The position numbers and the translations under genes were made by a program. A stretch of DNA of 64,000 nucleotides from contig NC_015572.1 of assembly GCF_000214665.1 (NCBI RefSeq), forward strand, positions 3,658,001 through 3,722,000. Direction: 5' to 3'. Origin of the DNA: Methylomonas methanica MC09. Lineage in GTDB: Bacteria > Pseudomonadota > Gammaproteobacteria > Methylococcales > Methylomonadaceae. A model generated the notes under the pieces. That model was not told the origin of the DNA. It saw only the letters and a list, made by a program, of their open reading frames with translations, and did not search any database. This document shows positions 1-12,073 of the stretch, piece after piece. How positions within the stretch are numbered: position 1 is the first letter of the stretch; each line of letters starts with the position of its first letter.

Positions 1-120
1 ACCGCTACTGACAAAATTTGTCACCCGATAAATCTATCGATATCCTTTACCGCCATTCGCAACCATCAAGACAAGGTTATAATCGACAGCCTTCAAACCA
101 TTAACTTTGTTTTATCTATC

Positions 121-1598
<1,478 letters not shown>

Positions 1599-1604
1599 TA
1601 CTTT

Positions 1605-1636
1605 GCAGGCTTACAAACCTGGGTTTGTACGCCTGC
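1605..1636. terminator. Hairpin between convergent dapE and radC
   Basis: GCAGGC, two bases, ACAAACC, then a TG loop and GGTTTGT, two bases, GCCTGC form a near-perfect 15-bp stem between two convergent genes. There is no clear T-run on either side, so it may end transcription in both directions inefficiently or simply protect the 3' ends. Confidence 0.55.
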
Positions 1637-1648
1637 GCTTGACGCAAT

Positions 1649-2323
1649 TTAAATCAAGCCGTGCTCGGCGAAGGAATAAGGCTGGCCGTCGCCGACTATG
1701 AAATGATCCAGCACCCGAATATCGAATAAAGCCAGCGCCTGTTTCAACTTATCGGTAATTTGCCGATCCGCCTGACTGGGTTCATTGATGCCGGAGGGAT
1801 GGTTATGCGCAAAAATCACGGCGGCCGCATGGTGGAATAAGGCCCGCTTGGCCACTTCCCTGGGGTAAACGCTGGCACCGTCTATGGTGCCGCGAAACAA
1901 CTCTTCCCACTGAATCACCCGATGCTGATTATCCAAAAACAAACAGGCAAACACCTCATAACTATAACCGCGCAGTTGCGCACTCAGATACGCGCGGGTA
2001 ATCTCCGGGCTGGTCAAGGCATTACCGCGCTGCAGGCTTTCGGCAAAATGCCGGCGGGCCATTTCCATGACCGCCTGCAATTGGGCATATTTGGCATCGC
2101 CCAAACCGTGAGCCTGACAAAAACGTTCATGTTCAGCGGCCAACAAGGCTTGCAAGGAACCGAATTCATTCAATAAGTCGCGCGCCATATCCACCGCCGA
2201 CTTACCCTGCGTACCCACTCGCAGAAAAATCGCCAACAGCTCAGCATCCGTCAACGCGGAAGCGCCGCGCTGCAGTAATTTTTCCCGCGGACGTTCATCA
2301 GCCGGCCAATCCTTGATGCTCAT
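1649..2323 (-). CDS. radC: RadC family JAB-domain protein
   Basis: RadC (UPF0758) is 224 residues here, the normal length. An N-terminal helix-hairpin-helix-like part (about residues 10-100) precedes a JAB/MPN domain with the metal motif HNHPSG near residue 173 and an aspartate about 11 residues later (the JAMM signature). The original link to DNA repair in E. coli was later questioned; the biochemical role remains uncertain and a metal-dependent hydrolase activity is inferred from the fold. It is divergent from coaBC, the same arrangement as in pseudomonads. An ATG start lies at the right end, 94 bases from the coaBC start. Confidence 0.94.
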   Translation of the reverse strand: MSIKDWPADERPREKLLQRGASALTDAELLAIFLRVGTQGKSAVDMARDLLNEFGSLQALLAAEHERFCQAHGLGDAKYAQLQAVMEMARRHFAESLQRGNALTSPEITRAYLSAQLRGYSYEVFACLFLDNQHRVIQWEELFRGTIDGASVYPREVAKRALFHHAAAVIFAHNHPSGINEPSQADRQITDKLKQALALFDIRVLDHFIVGDGQPYSFAEHGLI

Positions 2324-2417
2324 AGTGCATCTCCCGGTATTAAAAGCATTTTAAGCATAGAAGAATCGGGCCGAGTTTGCCATAATTCGCCTCTATTCAC
2401 GATTACGGAATACCATT

Positions 2418-3623
2418 ATTAACAAGCGAATTTTATTAGGGGTTTGCGGCGGCATTGCCGCTTACAAATCCGTCGAACTGGTGCGCCTGCTGCGCAAACA
2501 AAATTGCCAAGTGCGCGTGGTAATGACTAAATCCGCGCAACAATTTGTTACCCCCTTGACCTTTCAAGCGTTGAGCGGCAACACAGTCCATACCGAACTT
2601 TTCGATGCCTCGCAAGAACAGGCTATGGGCCATATCCACTTGGCGCGCTGGGCGGATATGTTCTTGATAGCCCCCGCCAGCGCCAATACCTTGGCAAAAA
2701 TGGCCCACGGTTTGGCCGACGACTTACTGTCGACGCTTTACTTAGCCAGCGATTGTCCGGTGTATGTGGCTCCAGCCATGAATCAGGCCATGTGGCACAA
2801 AAAAATCACGCAGAATAATATTCAAACCTTGAAGCAGCACGGCGTAACCGTGATCGGCCCGGACAGCGGCGTCCAAGCCTGCGGAGAACAGGGATTCGGA
2901 CGCATGAAGGAACCCGGCCATATTTGCGCGGATTTGTTTAGCCATACTCGCCCGCAAAGCATGCGAGGCCTTAAATTATTAATCAGTGCCGGTCCAACCC
3001 GCGAGCCGCTGGATCCCGTGCGTTATATAACCAACCGCAGCTCCGGAAAAATGGGTTATGCCATCGCGGAAGCAGCGCAGCAAGCCGGGGCCGACGTAAC
3101 GCTGGTAAGCGGTCCGGTCAATATTCCGGTACCGGACAATATCCACGTGGTAAAAGTTGAAACCGCGCAACAAATGTTCGATGCGGTCATGAATCAAGCG
3201 CATCGTTGCGATATTTACATCGGTGCGGCCGCAGTGGCCGACTATCGCCCCGCCCAAATTCAAGACCACAAAATCAAAAAACAACACGCTGACAATATTA
3301 TCGAACTAACCCAAAACCCGGACATCATCGCCAGCGTGGCTGGCTTGCCCAAAAAGCCCTTCGTAGTGGGTTTTGCCGCCGAAACCGACGACTTGGCTAA
3401 TTACGCCAGCCAGAAGCTGCACAGCAAAAACCTGGACATGATTGCCGCCAACTGGGTCGGGCAGAGCGAGGGCGGTTTCGATAGCGACCACAATGCCTTG
3501 CAAGTATTTTGGCCGGGCGGCAGCCAACACTTCGCCATGACGGATAAACAGTATCTGGCACATCAATTAGTCAAACTAATAACCGAGAAATTTAATGAAA
3601 AAAATCCAGCTCAAAATTCTTGA
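2418..3623 (+). CDS. coaBC: Phosphopantothenoylcysteine decarboxylase/synthetase, non-standard ATT start
   Basis: CoaBC makes 4'-phosphopantetheine from 4'-phosphopantothenate, cysteine and CTP in two steps of coenzyme A synthesis. The N-terminal flavin-dependent CoaC half shows [21 protein letters not shown] and GRMKEPG. The C-terminal CoaB half shows [13 protein letters not shown] and [10 protein letters not shown]. The first ATG/GTG/TTG in frame, the GTG at 2481, would cut off the flavin-binding strand [13 protein letters not shown], which is encoded without a stop from 2418. No standard start codon precedes it, but ATT codons at 2415 and 2418 follow a GGA at 2407. The ATT at 2418 gives 401 residues, the normal length. 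dut begins inside its 3' end. Confidence 0.9.
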   Translation: MNKRILLGVCGGIAAYKSVELVRLLRKQNCQVRVVMTKSAQQFVTPLTFQALSGNTVHTELFDASQEQAMGHIHLARWADMFLIAPASANTLAKMAHGLADDLLSTLYLASDCPVYVAPAMNQAMWHKKITQNNIQTLKQHGVTVIGPDSGVQACGEQGFGRMKEPGHICADLFSHTRPQSMRGLKLLISAGPTREPLDPVRYITNRSSGKMGYAIAEAAQQAGADVTLVSGPVNIPVPDNIHVVKVETAQQMFDAVMNQAHRCDIYIGAAAVADYRPAQIQDHKIKKQHADNIIELTQNPDIIASVAGLPKKPFVVGFAAETDDLANYASQKLHSKNLDMIAANWVGQSEGGFDSDHNALQVFWPGGSQHFAMTDKQYLAHQLVKLITEKFNEKNPAQNS

Positions 3624-4050
3624 TCCGCGCCTTGGTCGTGACATTGCTTTACCCAGCTATGCCACGCACGGTTCGGCCGGGCTGGATCTGCGGGCTTGCC
3701 TGGAACGAGCCACCACCCTGCAACCGGGTGAATCAATCTTGATTCCCACCGGCATGGCCATTCACATTCAGGATCCGCACTTGGCCGCCGTTTTACTGCC
3801 CCGCTCGGGATTGGGCCATAAACATGGTATCGTGCTGGGCAATCTGGTGGGACTGATAGATTCAGATTATCAGGGCCAAATTTTCGTATCTTGCTGGAAC
3901 CGCGGCAATGCCGCCTTTACCATCGAAATCGGCGAACGCATCGCGCAAATGGTTTTTGTACCGGTCGTGCAAGCCGAATTCGAGTGCGTGACCGAGTTCG
4001 ATCAATCGCAGCGCGGTAGTGGCGGTTTTGGCCACAGCGGCCGCCATTAA
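3595..4050 (+). CDS. dut: Deoxyuridine 5'-triphosphate nucleotidohydrolase (dUTPase)
   Basis: Dut hydrolyses dUTP to dUMP and pyrophosphate, keeping uracil out of DNA and feeding dTMP synthesis. All five motifs of the homotrimeric family are present in 151 residues: SAGLDLRA (motif 1), [10 protein letters not shown] (motif 2), [13 protein letters not shown] (motif 3, catalytic aspartate), a GERIAQMVF stretch (motif 4) and the C-terminal arm [10 protein letters not shown] (motif 5). The gene starts 29 bases before the coaBC stop. The coaBC-dut-algC order is the same as in pseudomonads. Confidence 0.97.
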   Translation: MKKIQLKILDPRLGRDIALPSYATHGSAGLDLRACLERATTLQPGESILIPTGMAIHIQDPHLAAVLLPRSGLGHKHGIVLGNLVGLIDSDYQGQIFVSCWNRGNAAFTIEIGERIAQMVFVPVVQAEFECVTEFDQSQRGSGGFGHSGRH

Positions 4051-4070
4051 GCCATAACGGAGAAACAGGC

Positions 4071-6701
4071 ATGGGACGTATTTTCAGCATTATTGCTGCG
4101 ATTTCGGCATTAATGGTGTTTATTGCCGGAATCGGCACCTACTGGTTTGCGGCCGCCGACGCGAAAACCACCAAAAAAGCCGCCGCCGCACTGGTCGCCA
4201 ACAATCTGGCCGCGAGTCTCGGCATGCAGTTGAGTACCCTGCAGGCAACAGTGGATGGCTTGGCCCAAACCCCGGATGTGATAGCCGCTTTAAGTTCGGG
4301 CAATCCGGATGTTATTCAGGCAACAGCGGCGAAGCTGCAAACCGTTATACCTCATACCCTGCGACTACGCTTACTCCCGCCCAATATTAGCGACCTGGAT
4401 CAATCGCAAACGCCGCATATGGGATATGGCGATCTGGAGATGGTGCAAGCCACCTTAACCGGCAAGCCGCAACCAGTGATACAAGGCGATGCCGAACATC
4501 GCCACTTGGCAGTAACCAGCGCCGTTCGGAACGGCGAACAAGTCGTGGGCGTTATTTTAGCAAGCCTAAAACCCGATTTATTGCAACAGCTGGTTACCAA
4601 GACTCCGTTCGACAACGGCCTGATCGAGCTAAAACAAGATCAACTGGTGCTGGCAACGATCGGCCAACCCACCAATCGAAATGACGACCCTACTTCCATT
4701 GCCGTCGGCAACAGCCGTTGGCAACTAAACGCCTGGGCGAATTTCGATACCAGCTTGGCCGATATCGGTATTCTGACCGGTCTGATCGGCATTCCTGCCT
4801 TGATGGCATGCTTGGCGTTTTTTATCGGCTATCGTAAATTTAGCGAATTCTTCCGCCACGATCAAAGCGGCATTTTAAACGCCGCGAAGGATATGCTGCA
4901 GGGCAAGAGTATGGGCAGTTATCCGATGCAGCTCGACGAAATGCAACCCATCATCGCCGCGATGGTGCAATTTAAGCGCGTGATGGATCAGGAAGACTCG
5001 CCACTACTGAATGGCGATAGAAATTCAGCTTACGACTTGTTTGACGAGTCTTTCGATATCGACTTTCTGGAAGAATCCCAGCCCGCCGCGGCAGACCCGG
5101 TGCAAGCCGTACCCATCACCACTTCAGCGATACCCGTGTCGATGCCGGATTTCGAAAAAGTATCTGAATATAAACCTGATAGCGATTCATCCCTGCTGGA
5201 TAGCGCTTTGGATGATTCCGGCTTCGACACAACCTCCGACATAGAAAGCTGGGACATGCCTTCGTCTTCCGCATCGGTTCAACCGGCGACCAGCCAGCCA
5301 AGCGATTTTGCGGGCAAGACGCAATCAACAGCCACATCGATTTTCCGCAACCGTGAAATCAGAGGCATCGTCGGCCAAAACATCGATGAAGCGACCATCG
5401 CGACTATTGGTCGCGCCATTGCCAGTGAAGCCAGACAACTCAACATCAATACCATTGTAGTCGGCAGAGACGGACGCAGCTCCAGCCCCGCTTTAAGCGA
5501 AGCCTTAATCAAAGGCATTACCTCTACCGGTTGCGATGTCCTGGATATCGGCTTGATTCCCACACCCGTGTTATATTTTGTCAGTCACCATAGCGAGGGC
5601 CGGACCGGTATCATGGTGACAGGCAGCCACTACCCCCCCGATCAAAACGGGTTAAAGATTGTATTGAATGGTGAACCGCTGTCCGCCGAACTCATTCACG
5701 CCCTTCAATCCCGTATCGCCCAACAAAATTTCGTTCAAGACCCTACGGGTGCCATAGACCGCAACACCTTATTCAGTAACGAATATATCGGCATCATTTC
5801 CGAAGACACCCACATCGTGCGCCCCATGACCATAGTCGTCGACAGCGGCAATGGCGCTACCGGCGAACTGGGCCCCATGCTGCTGAAAGGCATAGGTTGC
5901 GATGTGGTCGAACTTAATTGCGACATAGACGGCCGATTCCCCAGTCATCAACCCGATCCCGGCAACCCCGCCAACCTGGAAGCCTTGATCAAGGCGGTGA
6001 AACTGAATAATGCCGATGCCGGCATTGCCTTTGACGGCGATGGCGACCGCATGGCATTAGTCGACTCCAGCGGGCGGATCATCTGGGCGGACCGGCTGTT
6101 GATGTTGTTTGCCCGCGACGTATTGGCAATCAAACCCGGCTCGGAAATTATTTACGATACCGCCTGCTCCAGCCATTTGCCGGAACAAATCAAAAAACGC
6201 GGCGGATATCCGGTTTTATGCAAGCACGGTACGGCGGCACTGCAAAGCCGTTTAAGGGAAACAGGTGCGGCCCTGGCCGGCGACCTGAGCGGTCATTTCC
6301 TGTTCAATGACCGCTGGTTCGGTTTTAACGACCCGCTTTATGCTGCGGTGCGCATCATAGAACTGCTTTCCGCCGACATGCGCTCCAGCAGCGAATTGTT
6401 CGACGACCTGCCCGAGAGTGTCAGCACGCCTGAATTACATGTCGCGCTTGCCGAAGGCGAAAGCCTCCATTTTATGGAACAGGTATTCAGTCAGGCCCAA
6501 TTTGCCGACGGCGACATTGTCAATGTGGACGGCATGCGCGTCGAGTTTGCCGATGGCTGGGGACTGGTCAGGGCTTCCGACACATCGGCAGACCTGGCAT
6601 TACGATTTGAGGCCAACAGCCTCGAAGCGTTAAGCCGCATCCAGCAACAGTTTAAACTGTTGCTGCTGCAAATTAACCCAGAGATTTCTCTTCCCTTTTA
6701 A
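4071..6701 (+). CDS. algC: Phosphomannomutase/phosphoglucomutase with membrane N-terminus
   Basis: The last 450 or so residues are a full alpha-D-phosphohexomutase, which interconverts mannose or glucose 1- and 6-phosphates for exopolysaccharide and lipopolysaccharide precursors. The phosphoserine loop TGSHYP has S519, the magnesium loop DGDGDR covers D655-D659, and the sugar-binding GDLSGH appears as a variant of GEMSGH. The first ~430 residues are different: a transmembrane helix near residues 5-27, an extracytoplasmic sensor-like region to about 220, a second helix near 230-250 and a low-complexity acidic linker. This long AlgC form is known from Pseudomonas and relatives. The start follows a GGAG ribosome site, and argB begins 12 bases downstream. 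Confidence 0.93.
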   Translation: MGRIFSIIAAISALMVFIAGIGTYWFAAADAKTTKKAAAALVANNLAASLGMQLSTLQATVDGLAQTPDVIAALSSGNPDVIQATAAKLQTVIPHTLRLRLLPPNISDLDQSQTPHMGYGDLEMVQATLTGKPQPVIQGDAEHRHLAVTSAVRNGEQVVGVILASLKPDLLQQLVTKTPFDNGLIELKQDQLVLATIGQPTNRNDDPTSIAVGNSRWQLNAWANFDTSLADIGILTGLIGIPALMACLAFFIGYRKFSEFFRHDQSGILNAAKDMLQGKSMGSYPMQLDEMQPIIAAMVQFKRVMDQEDSPLLNGDRNSAYDLFDESFDIDFLEESQPAAADPVQAVPITTSAIPVSMPDFEKVSEYKPDSDSSLLDSALDDSGFDTTSDIESWDMPSSSASVQPATSQPSDFAGKTQSTATSIFRNREIRGIVGQNIDEATIATIGRAIASEARQLNINTIVVGRDGRSSSPALSEALIKGITSTGCDVLDIGLIPTPVLYFVSHHSEGRTGIMVTGSHYPPDQNGLKIVLNGEPLSAELIHALQSRIAQQNFVQDPTGAIDRNTLFSNEYIGIISEDTHIVRPMTIVVDSGNGATGELGPMLLKGIGCDVVELNCDIDGRFPSHQPDPGNPANLEALIKAVKLNNADAGIAFDGDGDRMALVDSSGRIIWADRLLMLFARDVLAIKPGSEIIYDTACSSHLPEQIKKRGGYPVLCKHGTAALQSRLRETGAALAGDLSGHFLFNDRWFGFNDPLYAAVRIIELLSADMRSSSELFDDLPESVSTPELHVALAEGESLHFMEQVFSQAQFADGDIVNVDGMRVEFADGWGLVRASDTSADLALRFEANSLEALSRIQQQFKLLLLQINPEISLPF

Positions 6702-8591
<1,890 letters not shown>

Positions 8592-8597
8592 CCAACG

Positions 8598-9173
8598 TTA
8601 ACTTAATAGAGCCGCCAATTCCTGCAACGGCGGCAAGATCATCATTTTTGCCAATTGCAGAAACACCAAGGCAACCAAGGGAGATAAATCAATGCTGCCT
8701 AAATCGGGTGTTAACCGGCGGCAGACATTCAGCAAGGGATCGGTCAAACTGTAGAGCAATGACGATGCGCCACTGTAACTGCCGGGTGCAAACCAGCTAA
8801 GAATCGCACCGGCAAAAATGGCGTAGACGAAAATATCCAGCAACATTTTCAACAAATCGGCAAAAGACAACACAGTTAATGCCACGATACTTATCGTCAC
8901 ACCTTTTATAGCTAAAATGGCAAAGTTGGCCAAAATTTGCAGAACCAACGCTAGAACCAGCGAGGAGGTGTCGATTCTACCTACCGAAGGAATAAAGCGC
9001 CGCATCACCTTTAAAGCGGGATGGGTAATCTTGACTAAAAACTGCGAGACCGGGTTATAAAAATCCGCCTGGGTCCACTGCAATAAAAACCGCAGCATCA
9101 CAGCCAAAATGTACAGTGAAAACAAGGTGTCTATCAAGAACACCACGGGATCAGTCATATAATTAGAACCCAT
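8598..9173 (-). CDS. yggT: YggT family integral membrane protein
   Basis: This 191-residue protein has two YggT repeats, each a pair of hydrophobic helices around an RR-x-(I/L)-P/T-x-x-G-x-(I/L)-D motif. MRRFIPSVGRID is in the first half and CRRLTPDLGSID in the second. The family sits in the inner membrane with a proposed role in osmotic tolerance or division, not proven. It overlaps proC (TAATG), an arrangement conserved in many proteobacteria. Confidence 0.92.
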   Translation of the reverse strand: MGSNYMTDPVVFLIDTLFSLYILAVMLRFLLQWTQADFYNPVSQFLVKITHPALKVMRRFIPSVGRIDTSSLVLALVLQILANFAILAIKGVTISIVALTVLSFADLLKMLLDIFVYAIFAGAILSWFAPGSYSGASSLLYSLTDPLLNVCRRLTPDLGSIDLSPLVALVFLQLAKMMILPPLQELAALLS

Positions 9174-10000
9174 TAATCGGCTCCCAGTTGTTTGGACATT
9201 TCAATGGAACGGTCTCTCGCCGCCAGCAAGGCCTTGGACACCAGCTCGCTAAAGCCGTTTTGCTGAAAAGTTTCGATGGCTTTTTGAGTGGTACCGCCGG
9301 GCGACGTCACCCTTTCCCGTAATTGGGTAGGCGACTCGGCCGATTCCAGCGCAATTTTAGCAGCGCCCAAGGCGGTTTGTTGGACCAACAAGCGGGCAGT
9401 ATGTTCATTCAAACCCATCTCAATCGCCGTTTTTTCCATTGCTTCCATCATCAGAAAAAAATAGGCCGGACCGCTGCCGGACACCGCCGTCACCGCATCG
9501 AGCTCCTGTTCGTGCTCTACCCATAACGAGATACCGACAGCACGTAAAATATTTTCGGCCAGATCTTTTTGCTCCTCGTTGACATTGGCATTGGCATGCA
9601 GGGCCGTAGCACCGGTTAATACCAAGGCCGGGGTATTGGGCATGCATCGCACGATAGCGGTATCGCCCCCCAGCCACAAAGCCAAACTGGTTTGAGAAAT
9701 ACCGGCGGCTATGGATACCACCAGACTATCTTTTTGTTTAACCAGCGGAGCAATCTGCAAGGCTACTTCCCGCAATATCTGCGGTTTGACCGCCAGCACT
9801 ACCACATCCACTTCCTGCACGATTTTTAAATTATCGGTGGATGCATTGACATTAAGATTATCACGATGGGCTTGCAGGGTAGCCGGAGCCGCATCGGACA
9901 CCCAAATTTGTTGCGGAGAATGTCCGCTGGCGATTAAACCGCTCATCAAGCTGGTGGCCATGTTTCCGCCACCGATAAAACCGATTGTTCTTGTTTTCAT
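9173..10000 (-). CDS. proC: Pyrroline-5-carboxylate reductase
   Basis: ProC makes the last reaction of proline synthesis, reducing 1-pyrroline-5-carboxylate with NAD(P)H. The N-terminal Rossmann motif GFIGGGNMA begins at residue 8. The C-terminal dimer domain carries the signature around AVSGSGPAYFF and TSPGGTTQKAIE, in 275 residues (normal length). It is the first gene of a minus-strand operon with yggT and the DUF4124 gene. proB, the first enzyme of the same pathway, is separate at 17.1-18.2 kb. Confidence 0.97.
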   Translation of the reverse strand: MKTRTIGFIGGGNMATSLMSGLIASGHSPQQIWVSDAAPATLQAHRDNLNVNASTDNLKIVQEVDVVVLAVKPQILREVALQIAPLVKQKDSLVVSIAAGISQTSLALWLGGDTAIVRCMPNTPALVLTGATALHANANVNEEQKDLAENILRAVGISLWVEHEQELDAVTAVSGSGPAYFFLMMEAMEKTAIEMGLNEHTARLLVQQTALGAAKIALESAESPTQLRERVTSPGGTTQKAIETFQQNGFSELVSKALLAARDRSIEMSKQLGAD

Positions 10001-10095
10001 AACTTACTGTTGATTGTGTATCCAAAATATAGAAAAGTGAATTGCACGCATTCTACATGAGTATGGCGTCACTTTAACAAATCTCAAGACCGGGC

Positions 10096-11628
10096 TTAAT
10101 GTTCGTGTAAATGGCGCAAGCGCATCCCCGCCAGCACCAACCCCAAGGAATAAACCACCATAGCCATCATCACCTCAAGAGCTAAATGCCGGCTTCGTTG
10201 CGATACCCCCCAAACCGACCAGCTCTGCCCGTCGGCGGCATAATATAAACACGCCACCATCAACAAGCAGGCAACGACCACCCGACCAATAAATAGAGCC
10301 CATCCTTTACCGGGCCTGTAAACCCTTTGGTTTAATAAGGTAAACAGCAATAAACCGGCATTCAGATAAGCGGAGAGCGTGGTAGCCAGCGCCACGCCGG
10401 CGTGTGCCAATGGCCCCGCCAAAACCAGATTCAATATCACATTGCTAATTATGGAATACATACCGAAGCGCACCGGGGTTTTGGCATCCAGCCGAGAAGT
10501 AAAACCGGGCACCAAAACCTTTATAACGATAAACGCCAGCAACCCCAATGCAAACGCCATCAAACTTTTGCTGGCCATTGCCACATCGTCGGCACCAAAC
10601 TCGTTATATTGAAACAAGGTGGCTAACAGGGGCTGCGCTAACCATACCAGCCCCAGTGTAGCCGGTAACCCGATGAGAAAAACCAACTTCAACCCCCAAT
10701 CCAGCGATTTAGAGAAAGCGGCCAAATCCTGAACCGCATGATTTTTGGATAAACTCGGCAAAATCACGCTCGACACCGCCACCCCTAAAATACCCAAAGG
10801 GAACTCCACCAATCGGTCCGAGTAATAAAGCCAAGAGACGCTACCGGAAGCCAGAAATGACGCCACCAAGGTGTCGAATAGCAAATTGACCTGAACCACC
10901 GATACGCCGAAAATAGCCGGCAACATCAATTTAAGAACGCGCCTGACTCCGGCGTCATGCCAGCCCCAACGTAAGCGCGGCAACAAACCTAATTTCAATA
11001 AGGCTGGAATTTGGAACAGCGTTTGCAGCACCCCCGCAGCAAACACCCCCCAGGCCAAGGCTAAAATCGGTTCCGCGAACAAGGGCGCCAGCCAAAAAGC
11101 CGCGCCAATCATGCATATATTCAACAGCACCGGCGTTATGGCCGGCACCGCAAAGCGACTGTGCGCGTTTAATATAGAGCCGGCAAACGCAGTCAGCGAA
11201 ATAAATAACAGATAAGGAAAGGTAATCTGCAACAGATTAACCGCCAAGGCATATTGATTTCCCTGCCAAAGAAAGCCGGGCGCAAAAAATACGATCAATA
11301 AGGGCGACGCCACCACGCCGGCCAGCGTCAACAACGTCAGCAAACCCGTCAGCGTACCGGCGGTCTTTTCGATAAACAATTTCAGCTTGGCCTGATCCGC
11401 GTTTTGCTTATATTCCGCCAAGACCGGCACAAAGGCATGCGCAAAAGCCCCCTCGGCAAATAAACGCCGTAGAAAATTGGGAATTTTAAAAGCCACGAAA
11501 AACGCATCCGTCGCCGGGCTGACGCCAAATAAATTTGCAATCAACATGTCACGTATAAATCCCATGACGCGCGAAATCAAGGTCATGCTGCTAACGATTG
11601 CGGTGGATTTATAAAGCTGCTTAGTCAA
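10096..11628 (-). CDS. murJ: Lipid II flippase MurJ (MviN)
   Basis: MurJ is the essential MOP-superfamily flippase that moves lipid II across the inner membrane for peptidoglycan synthesis. The sequence shows 13-14 hydrophobic helices and the family hallmarks SRVMGFIRD, ATDAFFVAFKIPNFLRRLFAEGAF and LASGSVSWLYYSDRLVEFPLG. The frame is open up to a GTG at 11664. The TTG at 11628 follows a purine-rich GGGAAGAGAAAGG and gives an N-terminus (TKQLYKSTAIVSSMTLISRV) that matches MurJ proteins, so I prefer it. The gene is divergent from rpsT, as in many gammaproteobacteria. Confidence 0.95.
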   Translation of the reverse strand: MTKQLYKSTAIVSSMTLISRVMGFIRDMLIANLFGVSPATDAFFVAFKIPNFLRRLFAEGAFAHAFVPVLAEYKQNADQAKLKLFIEKTAGTLTGLLTLLTLAGVVASPLLIVFFAPGFLWQGNQYALAVNLLQITFPYLLFISLTAFAGSILNAHSRFAVPAITPVLLNICMIGAAFWLAPLFAEPILALAWGVFAAGVLQTLFQIPALLKLGLLPRLRWGWHDAGVRRVLKLMLPAIFGVSVVQVNLLFDTLVASFLASGSVSWLYYSDRLVEFPLGILGVAVSSVILPSLSKNHAVQDLAAFSKSLDWGLKLVFLIGLPATLGLVWLAQPLLATLFQYNEFGADDVAMASKSLMAFALGLLAFIVIKVLVPGFTSRLDAKTPVRFGMYSIISNVILNLVLAGPLAHAGVALATTLSAYLNAGLLLFTLLNQRVYRPGKGWALFIGRVVVACLLMVACLYYAADGQSWSVWGVSQRSRHLALEVMMAMVVYSLGLVLAGMRLRHLHEH

Positions 11629-11673
11629 TGCCTTTCTCTTCCCTGATAAAATCGGATTTAACACATTAAAGGG

Positions 11674-11702
11674 TTGACAATCATAGCATCCAAAAAGATA
11701 AT
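11674..11702 (+). promoter_or_regulatory. Sigma-70 promoter for rpsT
   Basis: A perfect -35 box TTGACA (11674-11679), a 17-base spacer and GATAAT (11697-11702) stand 37 bases before the S20 start codon. This strong consensus fits a ribosomal protein gene. Confidence 0.85.
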
Positions 11703-11739
11703 GTATGGTTTATAATTAACTCGAATGAACTGATACTTT

Positions 11740-12003
11740 ATGGCTAATTCACCCCAAGCTAAAAAAAGAGCGCGTCAGGCAGAGAACAGCCGTATTCGCA
11801 ATGCCGGACAACGCAGCAACCTGCGTACTTTTATTAAAAAAGTAATCGCTGCCGTAAGAGCCGGCGACAAAGACCAAGCACAAGCTGCGTTTAAATCTGC
11901 GGTGCCGGTTATTGATTCCGCTGTCAACAAAGGCATTATTCACAAAAATAAAGCCGCTCGCAGTAAAAGCAGACTGAATACCAGATTGCGCAACATGGCT
12001 TAA
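11740..12003 (+). CDS. rpsT: 30S ribosomal protein S20
   Basis: This 87-residue, very basic helical protein binds 16S rRNA early in 30S assembly. The N-terminus [14 protein letters not shown] and the ending [14 protein letters not shown] are diagnostic. It is a single-gene unit with its own consensus promoter and a strong terminator, divergent from murJ. Confidence 0.98.
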   Translation: MANSPQAKKRARQAENSRIRNAGQRSNLRTFIKKVIAAVRAGDKDQAQAAFKSAVPVIDSAVNKGIIHKNKAARSKSRLNTRLRNMA

Positions 12004-12026
12004 TCGAAGCCTGTTTAGCAATCACT

Positions 12027-12062
12027 AAAAAGGCCGATACCCCATGGGTATCGGCCTTTTTT
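12027..12062. terminator. Bidirectional intrinsic terminator after rpsT
   Basis: GGCCGATACCC (12032-12042) pairs with GGGTATCGGCC (12046-12056) around a 3-base loop, flanked by A-run and T-run. It can serve both rpsT and the convergent L,D-transpeptidase gene. Confidence 0.92.
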
Positions 12063-12073
12063 ATTGCCTATCG

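Noticed and set aside
9..23. Palindrome TGACAAA-A-TTTGTCA near the left edge, and a similar GACAA-T-TTGTC at 34266-34276
   Set aside because: I compared them as possible sites of one regulator, but the spacers differ (3 versus 1 base around the core) and such AT-rich palindromes arise by chance.
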